A stretch of DNA of 64,000 nucleotides from Aurantimonas coralicida DSM 14790. GTDB taxonomy: Bacteria > Pseudomonadota > Alphaproteobacteria > Rhizobiales > Rhizobiaceae. Positions within the stretch are counted from its first letter, which is position 1; each line of letters begins with the position of its first letter. The notes beneath the pieces were generated by a model. It was not told the DNA's origin and did not search any database. It saw only the letters and a list, made by a program, of their open reading frames with translations. Both the position numbers and the translations under genes were made by a program. Shown piece by piece: positions 23,273 to 32,780 of the stretch. The stretch spans positions 62,001 through 126,000 of the forward strand of contig NZ_ATXK01000003.1 in assembly GCF_000421645.1 (NCBI RefSeq). Direction: 5' to 3'.

Positions 23273-25191
23273 TGGCGGCGAAGGATCTCGATCTCATCAC
23301 CATCGGCCGGTCCTCCGTCGACCTCTATGGCGCACAGGTGGGCGGCCGGCTCGAGGACATGCGCAGCTTCGAGAAATATGTTGGTGGCTCGCCCACGAAC
23401 ATGGCCACCGGCACCGCCCGGCTGGGCCTGCGCTCGGCCCTGATCACCCGCGTCGGCGACGAGCATATGGGCCGGTTCCTGCGCGAGGAACTGCAGCGCG
23501 AGGGCGTCGACACGACGGGCGTCGTCACCGACCCCGACCGGCTCACGGCACTGGTCATCCTCGGCATCCGCGACGACGAGCAGTTTCCGCTGATCTTCTA
23601 TCGCGAGAACTGTGCCGACATGGCGCTGTGCGAGGACGACATCGACGAGGCGCTCATCGCAAGGACGCGGGCCGTCGTCGTCACCGGCACCCATCTCAGC
23701 AATCCGCGCACCGAGGCGGCGGTGCTGAAGGCGCTGGAGCTTGCCCGCGCCAATGGCGCCCGCACCGCGCTCGACATCGACTATCGCCCCAATCTGTGGG
23801 GCCTTGCCGGCCACGGCGCCGGCGAGGAACGCTTCATCGCCTCCGCGGCGGTCACGGCGAAGCTGCAATCCACCCTGCATCTCTTCGACCTGATCGTCGG
23901 CACCGAGGAAGAGTTTCACATTGCCGGCGGCACCACCGACACCATCGCGGCGCTGCGGGCGGTCCGCGTGGTCACCGGCGCGACGCTGGTCTGCAAGCGC
24001 GGTGCGGCCGGCGCGGTCGCCTTCGAGGGCCCGATCCGCAACAGTCTCGACGAGGGGCAGGCCGGACCCGGCTTCCCCATCGAGGTGTTCAACGTGCTGG
24101 GCGCCGGCGACGGCTTCATCTCCGGCCTGTTGAAAGGCTGGCTCGACGGCGAAACCTGGCCGACGGCCCTGACCTACGCCAATGCCTGCGGCGCCTTCGC
24201 CGTGTCGCGCCATGGCTGCACGCCGGCCTATCCGAGCTGGCAGGAACTGCAGTACTTCCTGAAGCGCGGCGTCCTGAAGGAGAAGGAAGCGCTGCGCAAG
24301 GACGCGGAGCTGGAGCAGATCCACTGGTCAACGACCCGCAAGACCGATTGGTCCACCATGCGCGTATTCGCCTTCGATCACCGCATGCAGTTCGAGGAAC
24401 TGGAAGGGGCGACCCCCGACCGGATCGGCGCCTTCAAGCAGCTCTGTCTCGACGCGGCGCTGCGGGTCCAGGACGGTGCGCCCGGCCACGGCATTCTGTG
24501 CGACGGCCGGCTGGGGCGGCAGGCGCTCTACCGCGCCGCCGGTCGCGGCCTGTGGATCGGCCGGCCGGTCGAATGGCCGGGATCGCGGCCCTTGTCGCTG
24601 GAGCCGGAGATCGGCTCGGATTTCGGCGGCCTGTCGGAATGGCCGAGCGAGCACGTGGTGAAATGCCTGTGCTTCTGCCATCCCAACGACGCCCCGGATC
24701 TGTGGCGCGCCCAGGAGGAGACCATCCTGCGCCTCTACAACACCTGCCGGCGCAACCGGCTGGAATTCCTGCTGGAGATCATTCCCTCCAAGGTCGGGCC
24801 GGTGGACGATGACACCGCCGCGACGGTGATCCGGCGGTTCTACGATCTCGGTGTCTATCCCGACTGGTGGAAGCTGGAGCCGATGACCAGCGAGGCCGGC
24901 TGGCAGAAGGCCTGCGCGGCGATCCGGGACAACGATCCGAATGTGCGCGGCATCGTCGTTCTGGGTCTCGAAGCCTCCGAGGCGGCGCTCATCGAGAGTT
25001 TCTCCGTCGCCGCCCGCTTCGACCTGGTGAAGGGCTTTGCCGTCGGCCGGACGATCTTCGCCGACGCGGCGAAGGCCTACATGACCGGCGACATCACGCC
25101 CGAGGCGGCGGTGCGACAGATGGCGGAACGATACAGCAGGCTGTGCGCCCTGTGGGACGACGCACGCCGGGCAGGGGAGAAAGCGGCATGA
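23272..25191 (+). CDS. iolC: 5-dehydro-2-deoxygluconokinase fused to a DUF2090 aldolase-like domain
   Basis: 639 residues. Residues about 5-335 are a PfkB-family kinase: GGSPTNMATGTARLG and the anion-hole/catalytic motif VLGAGDGFISGLL. Residues about 350-630 are a DUF2090 domain, related in fold to class I aldolases. IolC phosphorylates 5-dehydro-2-deoxy-D-gluconate (DKG); the DUF2090 half probably performs the IolJ step, cleaving DKG-6-phosphate to malonate semialdehyde and dihydroxyacetone phosphate. The fusion is common in rhizobia. ATG at 23272 is preferred over the GTG just before it. Confidence 0.93.
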   Translation: MAAKDLDLITIGRSSVDLYGAQVGGRLEDMRSFEKYVGGSPTNMATGTARLGLRSALITRVGDEHMGRFLREELQREGVDTTGVVTDPDRLTALVILGIRDDEQFPLIFYRENCADMALCEDDIDEALIARTRAVVVTGTHLSNPRTEAAVLKALELARANGARTALDIDYRPNLWGLAGHGAGEERFIASAAVTAKLQSTLHLFDLIVGTEEEFHIAGGTTDTIAALRAVRVVTGATLVCKRGAAGAVAFEGPIRNSLDEGQAGPGFPIEVFNVLGAGDGFISGLLKGWLDGETWPTALTYANACGAFAVSRHGCTPAYPSWQELQYFLKRGVLKEKEALRKDAELEQIHWSTTRKTDWSTMRVFAFDHRMQFEELEGATPDRIGAFKQLCLDAALRVQDGAPGHGILCDGRLGRQALYRAAGRGLWIGRPVEWPGSRPLSLEPEIGSDFGGLSEWPSEHVVKCLCFCHPNDAPDLWRAQEETILRLYNTCRRNRLEFLLEIIPSKVGPVDDDTAATVIRRFYDLGVYPDWWKLEPMTSEAGWQKACAAIRDNDPNVRGIVVLGLEASEAALIESFSVAARFDLVKGFAVGRTIFADAAKAYMTGDITPEAAVRQMAERYSRLCALWDDARRAGEKAA

Positions 25192-27017
25192 CGACGATCC
25201 GTCTGACAGCGGCGCAGGCTCTGGTGAAATATCTCACCGCCCAGATGACCGAGGACGGCGAGCCGTTCATCGCGGGGGTCTGGGCGATCTTCGGCCACGG
25301 CAACGTCGCCGGGCTCGGCGAGGCGCTGCATGCCGAGAAGGACCAGATCCGGACGCTGCGCGGCCACAACGAGCAGACGATGTGCCATGCGGCCATCGCC
25401 TATGCCAAGCAGTTGCAGCGCCGTCGGACCATGGCGGTGACCTCCTCCATCGGGCCCGGCGCCACCAACATGGTGACCGCCGCCGCGCTCGCCCATGTGA
25501 ACCGGCTGCCGCTGCTGCTCCTGCCCGGCGACGTCTTCGCCAATCGCGGCCCCGATCCGGTATTGCAGCAGGTCGAGGATTTCGGCGACGGCACCGTGAC
25601 GGTGAATGACTGCTTCCGGCCGGTGACCCGCTATTTCGACCGCATCATGCGCCCCGAACAGCTTCTCACCGCCCTGCCGCGCGCCTTCCGGGTGATGACC
25701 GATCCGGCCGAATGCGGCCCGGTGTGCCTGGCCTTCTGCCAGGACGTGCAGGCCGAAGCCTACGACTATCCGGCGGCCTTCTTCGAGCCGCGGGTCTGGC
25801 GGACCCGCCGGCCGCATCCCGACCCGGTCGAGCTGGAGCGTGTCGCGGAGCTCCTGCGCCGCGCCGAAAAGCCGGTGATCGTCGCCGGCGGCGGCGTGCA
25901 TTACGCCGGTGCCTGCGACGCGCTGGAAGCCTTTGCGAGCGATCACCGGATTCCGGTGGTCGAGAGCCAGGCCGGCAAGTCGGCGCTCGCCTGGGATCAT
26001 GATCTCAATTTCGGCCCGGTCGGCGTAACCGGGGCGGCGTCGGCCAACGCGATCTGCGCCGAGGCCGATCTCGTCCTCGGCATCGGCACGCGCTTCCAGG
26101 ACTTCACCACCGGCTCGTGGAACCTGTTCCGCAATCCCGGGCGCCGGCTCGTCAGCCTGAACGTCGCCGCCTATGACGCCATGAAGCACGGCGCCGAACC
26201 GCTGTGCTGCGACGCGCTGGTCGGGCTGGAAGCGCTCGGCGCAGCGTTGGGCGACCATGCATTCGCCGCGCCCGATGCGGCCCTGAAACGCGACTGGTTC
26301 GCCGCCGTCGATCCGCTGACCGCGGCGCCAAAGGACAGCAATGCCCTGCCGACCGACCAGCAGGTGATCGGCGCGGTGCAGCGGGCCAGCGGCGTCGATA
26401 CCGTCGTCATGTGCGCCGCCGGCACCATGCCGGGCGAACTCCATACCCTGTGGAAGGCGCCGCGCCCTGGCGCCTACCACATGGAATACGGCTTCTCCTG
26501 CATGGGCTACGAGATTGCCGGCGCGATGGGCATCAAGATGGCCGAGCCCGATCGCGACGTGGTCTGCATGATCGGCGACGGCAGCTACATGATGGCCAAT
26601 TCCGAGCTCGCCACGGCGGCGATGCTGGGGATCAAGTTCACTGTCGTCGTCACCGACAATCGCGGCTATGGCTGCATCAACCGGCTGCAGATGAGCACCG
26701 GCGGCGCCGAGTTCAACAATCTCCTGGAACACGCCCATCACGTGAACCCGTCGCGGATCGACTTCGCCGCCCACGCCGCCTCGATGGGCGCCACCGCATC
26801 CCATGTCACCTCCATCGCCGAGCTGGAAGTCGCACTGGCGGCGGCGGGCGAGGCGGACGGTCCGGTGGTACTGGTGATCGACACCGATCCCTATCCCAGC
26901 ACCGGGCCGGGCGGCCATTGGTGGGACGTCGCGGTGCCGGAGGTCTCGGCCCGTCCGGCGGTGGAAGCCGCCCGCAAGGCCTATGAAGCGCAATTGCGGA
27001 TGCGCGCCGGCGGCTGA
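25188..27017 (+). CDS. iolD: 3D-(3,5/4)-trihydroxycyclohexane-1,2-dione hydrolase
   Basis: 609 residues, a thiamine diphosphate enzyme. The N-terminal domain has the catalytic Glu in RGHNEQTMCHAAIAYAK; the C-terminal domain has the ThDP/Mg motif beginning GDGSYMMANSELA and ending TDNRGYGCIN. It hydrolyses the ring C-C bond of THcHDO to 5-deoxy-glucuronate. The ATG overlaps the iolC stop (ATGA). Full length for the family. Confidence 0.95.
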   Translation: MTTIRLTAAQALVKYLTAQMTEDGEPFIAGVWAIFGHGNVAGLGEALHAEKDQIRTLRGHNEQTMCHAAIAYAKQLQRRRTMAVTSSIGPGATNMVTAAALAHVNRLPLLLLPGDVFANRGPDPVLQQVEDFGDGTVTVNDCFRPVTRYFDRIMRPEQLLTALPRAFRVMTDPAECGPVCLAFCQDVQAEAYDYPAAFFEPRVWRTRRPHPDPVELERVAELLRRAEKPVIVAGGGVHYAGACDALEAFASDHRIPVVESQAGKSALAWDHDLNFGPVGVTGAASANAICAEADLVLGIGTRFQDFTTGSWNLFRNPGRRLVSLNVAAYDAMKHGAEPLCCDALVGLEALGAALGDHAFAAPDAALKRDWFAAVDPLTAAPKDSNALPTDQQVIGAVQRASGVDTVVMCAAGTMPGELHTLWKAPRPGAYHMEYGFSCMGYEIAGAMGIKMAEPDRDVVCMIGDGSYMMANSELATAAMLGIKFTVVVTDNRGYGCINRLQMSTGGAEFNNLLEHAHHVNPSRIDFAAHAASMGATASHVTSIAELEVALAAAGEADGPVVLVIDTDPYPSTGPGGHWWDVAVPEVSARPAVEAARKAYEAQLRMRAGG

Positions 27018-27065
27018 CCGGTCGCCGCCCCGTCCGCCCTCGATCTCCTGACCGGAAAACTGCCC

Positions 27066-27971
27066 ATGATCCGCTTCGGCACGAACCCCATCGCCTGGTC
27101 GAACGACGACGACCAGAGCCTCGGTGCCCATATCCCGCTCGACCGATGCCTCGGTGAGGCCGCCGCGATCGGCTTCGACGGCATCGAGAACGGCCACAAA
27201 TTTCCGTGGGACCCGGCCGAATTGCGGGCGGTCCTCCAGCCGCACGGCCTCGCCTTCGTCTCGGCCTGGTATTCGCTCAACCTCCTCGTCCATTCGGCCG
27301 AGCAGGAGATCGCGCTGATCCAGCCGCATCTCGACCGGCTGAAGGCGATGGGCTGCACCGTCTGCATCGCCTGCGAGACCTCCAACGCGATCCACGGCAA
27401 CGACGCCGTCGGGCTGGCGGCCTCGCCGGTACTGAGTGTGGATCAATGGGCGGAGTTCGGCGCCCGGGTCGAGAAGGTCGCGGCCCATTGCGCCGCCGAG
27501 GGCGTGCCGCTGGTCTACCATCATCACATGGGCACGGTCGTCGAAACGCCGGCCGAGCTCGACCTGTTCATGGCCCATACCGGGCCGGCGACCCGGCTTC
27601 TGTTCGATGCCGGGCATTTCTATTTTGGCGGCAACGGCGTCGATCCGGCGCCCTATCTCGCCCGGCATGTCGATCGCGTGGCGCATTTCCACGCCAAGAA
27701 CGTGCGGCCGGCCGTGATGGCGGATGTGCGCCGCGACGGGCTGTCGTTTCTCGAGGGCGTGCGCCGCGGTGTCTTCACCGTGCCGGGCGACGCGGAAGGT
27801 GGTGTCGATTTCGGCCCCTGCCTCGGGGTTCTGGCGGAGCATGGCTACGACGGCTGGATCGTCATCGAGGCCGAGCAGGACCCGGAGGTCCACGATCCGG
27901 TCGAATATCAGAGCCTCGGCCTGAAGACCCTGAAGACGCTGGCCGCCGAAACCGGCCTCGTCGCGGACTGA
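27066..27971 (+). CDS. iolE: Myo-inosose-2 dehydratase
   Basis: 301 residues, xylose isomerase-like TIM barrel. [17 protein letters not shown] at the N-terminus is the IolE signature; [27 protein letters not shown] and [14 protein letters not shown] supply the metal-binding His, Asp and Glu residues. It dehydrates scyllo-inosose to THcHDO, the substrate of IolD. It lies 48 bases after iolD in the same operon. Confidence 0.94.
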   Translation: MIRFGTNPIAWSNDDDQSLGAHIPLDRCLGEAAAIGFDGIENGHKFPWDPAELRAVLQPHGLAFVSAWYSLNLLVHSAEQEIALIQPHLDRLKAMGCTVCIACETSNAIHGNDAVGLAASPVLSVDQWAEFGARVEKVAAHCAAEGVPLVYHHHMGTVVETPAELDLFMAHTGPATRLLFDAGHFYFGGNGVDPAPYLARHVDRVAHFHAKNVRPAVMADVRRDGLSFLEGVRRGVFTVPGDAEGGVDFGPCLGVLAEHGYDGWIVIEAEQDPEVHDPVEYQSLGLKTLKTLAAETGLVAD

Positions 27972-28034
27972 CCAGGCGGACCCGGTTCGCGGGGCGTGCC
28001 CTGCGGACGATCAACAGCATTGCGGAGGATCACG

Positions 28035-28844
28035 ATGCCCGACCTTCTTCGTCGCCCGAACGGCCGGCATGGCCTGGTTCACGACATCACCCCGGCCGAT
28101 GCCGGCTGGTCCTATGTCGGCTTCGCGTTGCATCGGCTGGAAGCCGGCGAGATGGCATCGGCGGAGACCGGCGAGGAGGAAGCGATCCTCGTTCTCCTGG
28201 AGGGCAAGGGCGAGGTCAGCGCCGGCGACCAGGAGTTCGGCGAACTCGGCGCGCGCATGTCGGTCTTCGAACTGGTGCCGCCCCACGCGGTCTATGTGCC
28301 GAACGGCTCGCACTGGCAGGTCACGGCGACGACGCCGCTGACGCTGGCGGTCTGCCGCGCCCCGGGCAAGGGCGGCCACGCCGCGCGGGTGATCGGTCCG
28401 CAGGGCATCCCGACCATCGTCAAGGGCAAGGGGGCCAACACTCGCAAGGTGCACGCCATCGCCATGGAGGAGCGCGACGTCGCCGACAGCCTGCTGGTGA
28501 CCGAGGTCTACACGCCGGCGGGCAACTGGTCGTCCTATCCGCCGCACCGGCACGACGAGGACGATTTTCCGCGCATGACCTATCTGGAAGAGACCTATTA
28601 CCACCGGCTCGATCCGCCGCAGGGCTTCGGCTTCCAGCGGGTCTTCACCGACGACGGCAGCCTCGACGAGACCATGACCGTCCATGACGGCGATGTCGTC
28701 CTCGTGCCGAAGGGGCACCATCCCTGCGGCGCGCCGCATGGCTACAAGATGTACTATCTCAACGTCATGGCGGGCCCCCGCCGCCAGTGGCGGTTCGAGA
28801 ACCATCCCGACCACGACTGGATCGCCCAGCGCGACGCGGAGTGA
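28035..28844 (+). CDS. iolB: 5-deoxy-glucuronate isomerase
   Basis: 269 residues, bicupin. The C-terminal cupin carries the metal ligands in YPPHRHDEDDFPRMTYLEE and VLVPKGHHPCGAPHGYKMYY. It isomerises 5-deoxy-glucuronate to DKG, the substrate of IolC. The start ATG at 28035 has GGAGGA upstream. Last gene of the plus-strand iol operon; no iolA (malonate semialdehyde dehydrogenase) follows, so that final step must be encoded elsewhere. Confidence 0.95.
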   Translation: MPDLLRRPNGRHGLVHDITPADAGWSYVGFALHRLEAGEMASAETGEEEAILVLLEGKGEVSAGDQEFGELGARMSVFELVPPHAVYVPNGSHWQVTATTPLTLAVCRAPGKGGHAARVIGPQGIPTIVKGKGANTRKVHAIAMEERDVADSLLVTEVYTPAGNWSSYPPHRHDEDDFPRMTYLEETYYHRLDPPQGFGFQRVFTDDGSLDETMTVHDGDVVLVPKGHHPCGAPHGYKMYYLNVMAGPRRQWRFENHPDHDWIAQRDAE

Positions 28845-28895
28845 ACGGCCGACCGGCAAAGGCGAAGGAAGCGGGAACCGACGGCGCCGCGGGGC

Positions 28896-30368
28896 TCAGC
28901 CCGCGCGCTCGACCTGCCGTGCCAGCGCCAGGAGATCGGTTTCGCGGCCCAAAGGCGCGATGATCTGGACTCCTGTCGACAGGCCGCCGCGAAAGCCGGC
29001 CGGCAAGGCGAGGACGGGGCAGCCGGAAAGGGTGGCGGGCGCCACGCATTCCATCCAGCGGTGATAGCTGTCCATCGCCCGGCCATCGATGGCCTGCGGC
29101 CAGCGCTCGCCGATCGGAAATGGCCAGACCTGCGCGGCCGGAAGGGCCAAAAGGTCGAAGCGGGCGAAGAGGTCGACGAGCCGCAGATGCCAGGCGGTCC
29201 GTAGCTCGCGGGCGGCCTCGACGGTCAGCGCGGAGAGACGCAGGCCGTTCTCGATCTCCCAGACCATTTCCGGTTTCAACAGGTCGCGCGTCGCCGGATC
29301 AGCATGGAGCGGGGCATAGCGGGCCGTGACCGCCACATGGCGCTGGATCACGAAGCTCTGCCACAGGCGCTCGGCATCGAAGCCCAAAGCCGCAGCCTCG
29401 ACCACCGCGCCCGGAATGCGTTCCAGCGCCGCGCGATTGGTGTCGAGAATGCCCGGCTCCATGGCGAGATGGTCGTCGAAATTACCCAGCCAGCCGATCC
29501 GGAGGGGCGCGTCCTTGTCGCGCGTCGAAGCATCGAGGTCGGGAAGCCCCGCCGACAGCGGCTGGCGCGGATCGGCGCCGGCCTGGACCCCGAGCAGCAA
29601 GGCGAGATCGTCGGCGGTGCGCGCCATCGGTCCGTCGGTGGCCAGCGCTGCCTCGAAGACATTGCCGGCCGGCAGGCTCGGCACCCGGCCGAAGGAGGGG
29701 CGCAGGCCGTAGACATTGTTGAAGGCGGCGGGATTGCGCAGCGAGCCGCCCATGTCCGAACCGTCGGCCAGCGGCAGCATGCGCGTCGCGATGGCGACGG
29801 CCGCACCCCCGCTGGAGCCGCCGGCGCTGCGCTCCGGCGCAAAGGTGTTGCCGGTCGCGCCGAACACTTCGTTGAAGGTGTGGGAGCCGAGGCCGAATTC
29901 CGGTGTGTTGGTCTTGCCGACGATGATCGCCCCGGCCGCCCGGATGCGCGCCGTCGAGAGGCCGTCGCCATCGGGCACGTGGTCGCGATAGATCGGCGAG
30001 CCGAAGGTGGTGGTCAGCCCCTTTGTCGGCGACAGATCCTTGATGGCGATGGGCAGGCCGTGCAGCGGTCCGGTGTCGGCGCCGCTGGCCAGCGCCCGGT
30101 CGGCGGCCGCGGCCTCGGCGAGCACCACCTCCAGCGGACGCCGGGAGATGATGGCGTTGTAGGTCGGGTTGAGCGCGTCGATCCGGTCGAGGAAGGCGGT
30201 CACGACCTCCACCGAGGACAGGCGGCCGGCACGCATTTCCGCCATCAACGCCGTCGCGTCCATGGCGCAGATTCCGGACACCGCCTCCGGCGCGCGCAGA
30301 TGGCCCGGCCGGTCGAAGGGCGAAAGCGTCTCGCCGTCCGCCTGTTGATGTGCCCCGCCGGATGTCAC
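28896..30368 (-). CDS. Amidase (amidase-signature family)
   Basis: 490 residues with the Ser-cisSer-Lys triad: Lys in PIAIKDLSPTKG, cis-Ser in DGSDMGGSLRNPA, and nucleophile Ser in the GGSSGGAAVAIA / GGSLRNPAAF segment. Members hydrolyse amides such as N-carbamoyl, aryl or peptide amides. GTG at 30368 is chosen because GGGAGG lies nine bases upstream; an internal ATG at 30263 is possible. Last gene of the peptide-uptake operon, 28 bases after the M20 gene; a hydrolysis step on imported substrates is likely. Confidence 0.88.
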   Translation of the reverse strand: MTSGGAHQQADGETLSPFDRPGHLRAPEAVSGICAMDATALMAEMRAGRLSSVEVVTAFLDRIDALNPTYNAIISRRPLEVVLAEAAAADRALASGADTGPLHGLPIAIKDLSPTKGLTTTFGSPIYRDHVPDGDGLSTARIRAAGAIIVGKTNTPEFGLGSHTFNEVFGATGNTFAPERSAGGSSGGAAVAIATRMLPLADGSDMGGSLRNPAAFNNVYGLRPSFGRVPSLPAGNVFEAALATDGPMARTADDLALLLGVQAGADPRQPLSAGLPDLDASTRDKDAPLRIGWLGNFDDHLAMEPGILDTNRAALERIPGAVVEAAALGFDAERLWQSFVIQRHVAVTARYAPLHADPATRDLLKPEMVWEIENGLRLSALTVEAARELRTAWHLRLVDLFARFDLLALPAAQVWPFPIGERWPQAIDGRAMDSYHRWMECVAPATLSGCPVLALPAGFRGGLSTGVQIIAPLGRETDLLALARQVERAG

Positions 30369-30396
30369 CGGCGCAGGCCTCCCGCGGGGCGTCGCA

Positions 30397-31533
30397 TCAG
30401 GCGCCGAGTTCGGCCAGAAGGCCGCCCAGAAGCCGGCCGCGCGACACCAGGCTCGACACCTCGATATGCTCGTTCAGCGTATGGACGTCGGCGCCGACGA
30501 CGCCGAGGCCGTCCAGCGTCGGCAGGCCCATGGCGCCGGTGAAATTGCCGTCCGAGCCGCCGCCCTCGCTGGCATGGGCAAGGTCGAAGCCCAGCTCGTT
30601 GCCGATCCGCCGGACGCGTTCGTAGAGCTCCATCGTGCCTTCGCTGGCTTCCCAGACCGGGCGCACGACGCTCTTCTCGACGAAGAAGCCGGTGCCGTCC
30701 GGCTCGCGCCTGTCGAAGGCGAGGATGTTCTCGGTACCCCGGTCGAGGTCTTCCTGGCGCTTGGCCATGGAGAGGCACTCGGCCCGCGCGATGGTCGGCA
30801 CGCAATTGACCCACTGGCCGCCATGCATGACCGAGACCGAGAAGGTGCAGTCCTCGTCGGTCATGTCCTCGATGGCGATGAGCTGCCGGGCCATCATCTT
30901 CACCGCCGACTGGCCGGCCTTCAGCGCCGCGCCGGCGTGGCTCGGGCGTCCCATGGCGGTCAGGTGGTAGCGGGCGATGGCGTAACGGCCGGTGACCACC
31001 GTGTTGCGGGCCCAGGCCGGCTCCGGCACCAGGATGTAGCGGTGTTTGGCGGCCTCGGCCTCGATCAGCGCGCGGGTGCCCGGGGTGCCGATCTCCTCGT
31101 CGGAGGTCAGCAGGACATGCACCGGCAGCGGCGTCTCGACGCCCATGTCGGCCAGCGCCTTGACGGCGCTGATGGCGATGTAGTTGCCGCCCTTCATGTC
31201 GCAGATGCCGGGGCCCCAGCAGATGTCGCCCTCGCGCCGGAACGGCAGCTTCTCCAGCGTGCCGAGCGGGTGCACCGTGTCGAGATGGCCGATAATCAGG
31301 ATGCCGGGCTCGCCGGCCTTGGGGTGCGGAAACGCGCCGCGCACGCAATTGCCGAGCCCCTCGGGGCCGGGAATGGTCTCCACCTCGAAGCCCATGGCCT
31401 GCATGTCCTCGGCGGCCAGAGCCATCATCCGGTCGACCGCCGGCTTGTCATAGGTCGGGCTCTCGCATTCGACCCAGCGCCTCAGGCCGCTCAGCATCTG
31501 TTCCGCATCCAGCGGGATCTTGGTCACGTCCAT
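30397..31533 (-). CDS. M20 family metallopeptidase (ArgE/DapE/CPG2-like)
   Basis: 378 residues, two-zinc exopeptidase. IIGHLDTVHP gives the first His and Asp, CWGPGICDMKGG the bridging Asp, LLTSDEEIGTPG the catalytic Glu pair, and LNEHIEV the last His. The pattern resembles carboxypeptidase G2-like enzymes, which remove C-terminal Glu or Asp from N-acyl peptides. The ATG at 31533 begins MDVTKIP; the open frame above it overlaps the neighbour. It follows the M20D gene by 37 bases. Confidence 0.9.
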   Translation of the reverse strand: MDVTKIPLDAEQMLSGLRRWVECESPTYDKPAVDRMMALAAEDMQAMGFEVETIPGPEGLGNCVRGAFPHPKAGEPGILIIGHLDTVHPLGTLEKLPFRREGDICWGPGICDMKGGNYIAISAVKALADMGVETPLPVHVLLTSDEEIGTPGTRALIEAEAAKHRYILVPEPAWARNTVVTGRYAIARYHLTAMGRPSHAGAALKAGQSAVKMMARQLIAIEDMTDEDCTFSVSVMHGGQWVNCVPTIARAECLSMAKRQEDLDRGTENILAFDRREPDGTGFFVEKSVVRPVWEASEGTMELYERVRRIGNELGFDLAHASEGGGSDGNFTGAMGLPTLDGLGVVGADVHTLNEHIEVSSLVSRGRLLGGLLAELGA

Positions 31534-31570
31534 CGTCACTCTCGCTTTCCTGAGGTCTCGAACCGGCCGG

Positions 31571-32734
31571 TCAGGCCGCCAGCCGCTTCTCGACGATGCG
31601 GGCCAGAAGGCTGGAGCCGATCGGCAGGATGCCGTCGTCGAGGATGAAGCCGGGATTGTGCAGCGGCATGGTGCCGCCATGGCCGACCCAGCAATAGGAG
31701 CCGGGGACCGCGTGCAGCATGTCGGCGAAATCCTCGCTGCCCATGGTCGGGCGCGGATCGGTGAAGACCTTGTCTTGGCCGACGATCTCGACGGCGACTT
31801 CGCGCAGCGCCTCGGTCTCGGCCTCGTGGTTTTCCAGCACCGAGAAGACGTCGCGGATGTCGACCACGATCTCGCAGTCGTAGCTCGCCGCGAAACCGGC
31901 GGCGATCTCGCGGATACGGGTGGCGACAAGCTCGCCGACATCGTCGTGGAAGTAGCGGATCGTGCCGCCGAGAGCGGCCTCTTCGGGGATGACGTTGTAG
32001 GCCGAGCCCGCGGCGAATTTGGTGATCGACAGCACCGCCGGCTTCAGCGGATTGACGTTGCGGCTGACGATCGACTGCAGGCTCTGGCCAAGCGTCATGG
32101 CGATGACGATCGGGTCCTTGGAATTGTGCGGCATCGCCGCATGGCTGCCGCGCGCCTTGATCTGGATGTCGAAGAACTTGGCGCCGGCCATCGCCTTGCC
32201 CGGGAAGACGGCGACCTCGCCGAGCTCCAGATCGGGCATGTTGTGCAGCCCGTAGATCTCGTCGCAGGGGAAGCGCTCGAACAGGCGGTCGGCGATCATC
32301 GCGCGGGCGCCGCCCAGCCCCTCCTCGGCGGGCTGGAAGACGAACATCGCGGTGCCCTTGAAACCGCGATTTGCAGCGAGATAGCGCGCCGCGCCGAGCA
32401 GCATGGTGGTGTGGCCGTCATGGCCGCAGCCATGGAAGCGGCCCGGATTGGTCGAGCGGTAGGGAAGGTTGGTGATCTCCTCCATCGGCAGGGCGTCCAT
32501 GTCGGCGCGCAGGCCGATGGTCCGGCCCTCGCCGCCGGTGCCCCTGAGGATGCCGACGACGCCGGTGCCGCCGATGCCCTCGTGGATCTCGTCGACGCCG
32601 TAGCTCTTCAGCGCCGCGGCGACGATGGCGGCGGTGCGCTTTTCCTCGAAGCCGATCTCCGGATGGGCGTGCAAATCGTGGCGGATCGCCGTCAGGTCTT
32701 CGGCAAAACTTTTGATCTCGGGAATGATGGTCAT
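31571..32734 (-). CDS. M20D amidohydrolase (hippurate hydrolase/IAA-amino acid hydrolase family)
   Basis: 387 residues: HDLHAHPEIGFEE at the N-terminus, RADMDALPM, FHGCGHDGHTTML (Cys and His metal ligands), QPAEEGLGGARAMI with the catalytic Glu pair and the HGxHAAMPH-like segment GSHAAMPHNSKD define the family. These cleave N-acyl amino acids or short peptides. Its neighbours (M81, second M20, amidase, Dpp transporter) suggest stepwise degradation of a modified peptide. Confidence 0.92.
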   Translation of the reverse strand: MTIIPEIKSFAEDLTAIRHDLHAHPEIGFEEKRTAAIVAAALKSYGVDEIHEGIGGTGVVGILRGTGGEGRTIGLRADMDALPMEEITNLPYRSTNPGRFHGCGHDGHTTMLLGAARYLAANRGFKGTAMFVFQPAEEGLGGARAMIADRLFERFPCDEIYGLHNMPDLELGEVAVFPGKAMAGAKFFDIQIKARGSHAAMPHNSKDPIVIAMTLGQSLQSIVSRNVNPLKPAVLSITKFAAGSAYNVIPEEAALGGTIRYFHDDVGELVATRIREIAAGFAASYDCEIVVDIRDVFSVLENHEAETEALREVAVEIVGQDKVFTDPRPTMGSEDFADMLHAVPGSYCWVGHGGTMPLHNPGFILDDGILPIGSSLLARIVEKRLAA

Positions 32735-32780
32735 GGTCGGGTTTCCTCGTTTCGCGGCCGCAGCTAGGCGGTCGCAGGCA

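Noticed and set aside
25077-27893. A very long open frame (938 codons) on the minus strand opposite iolD and iolE
   Set aside because: It mirrors well-recognised plus-strand genes and its translation is Gly/Arg/Asp-rich without family features, a GC-rich antisense artefact. Similar long antisense frames at other loci were rejected for the same reason.
27066-27971. The iolE product as an alternative AsbF candidate
   Set aside because: It carries the IolE-specific N-terminal signature and is locked inside the iol operon.
28886-28904. GC-rich dyad overlapping the amidase stop codon, between convergent iolB and amidase genes
   Set aside because: The arms are short, there is no T-run, and part of it is coding. 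Not enough to call a terminator.
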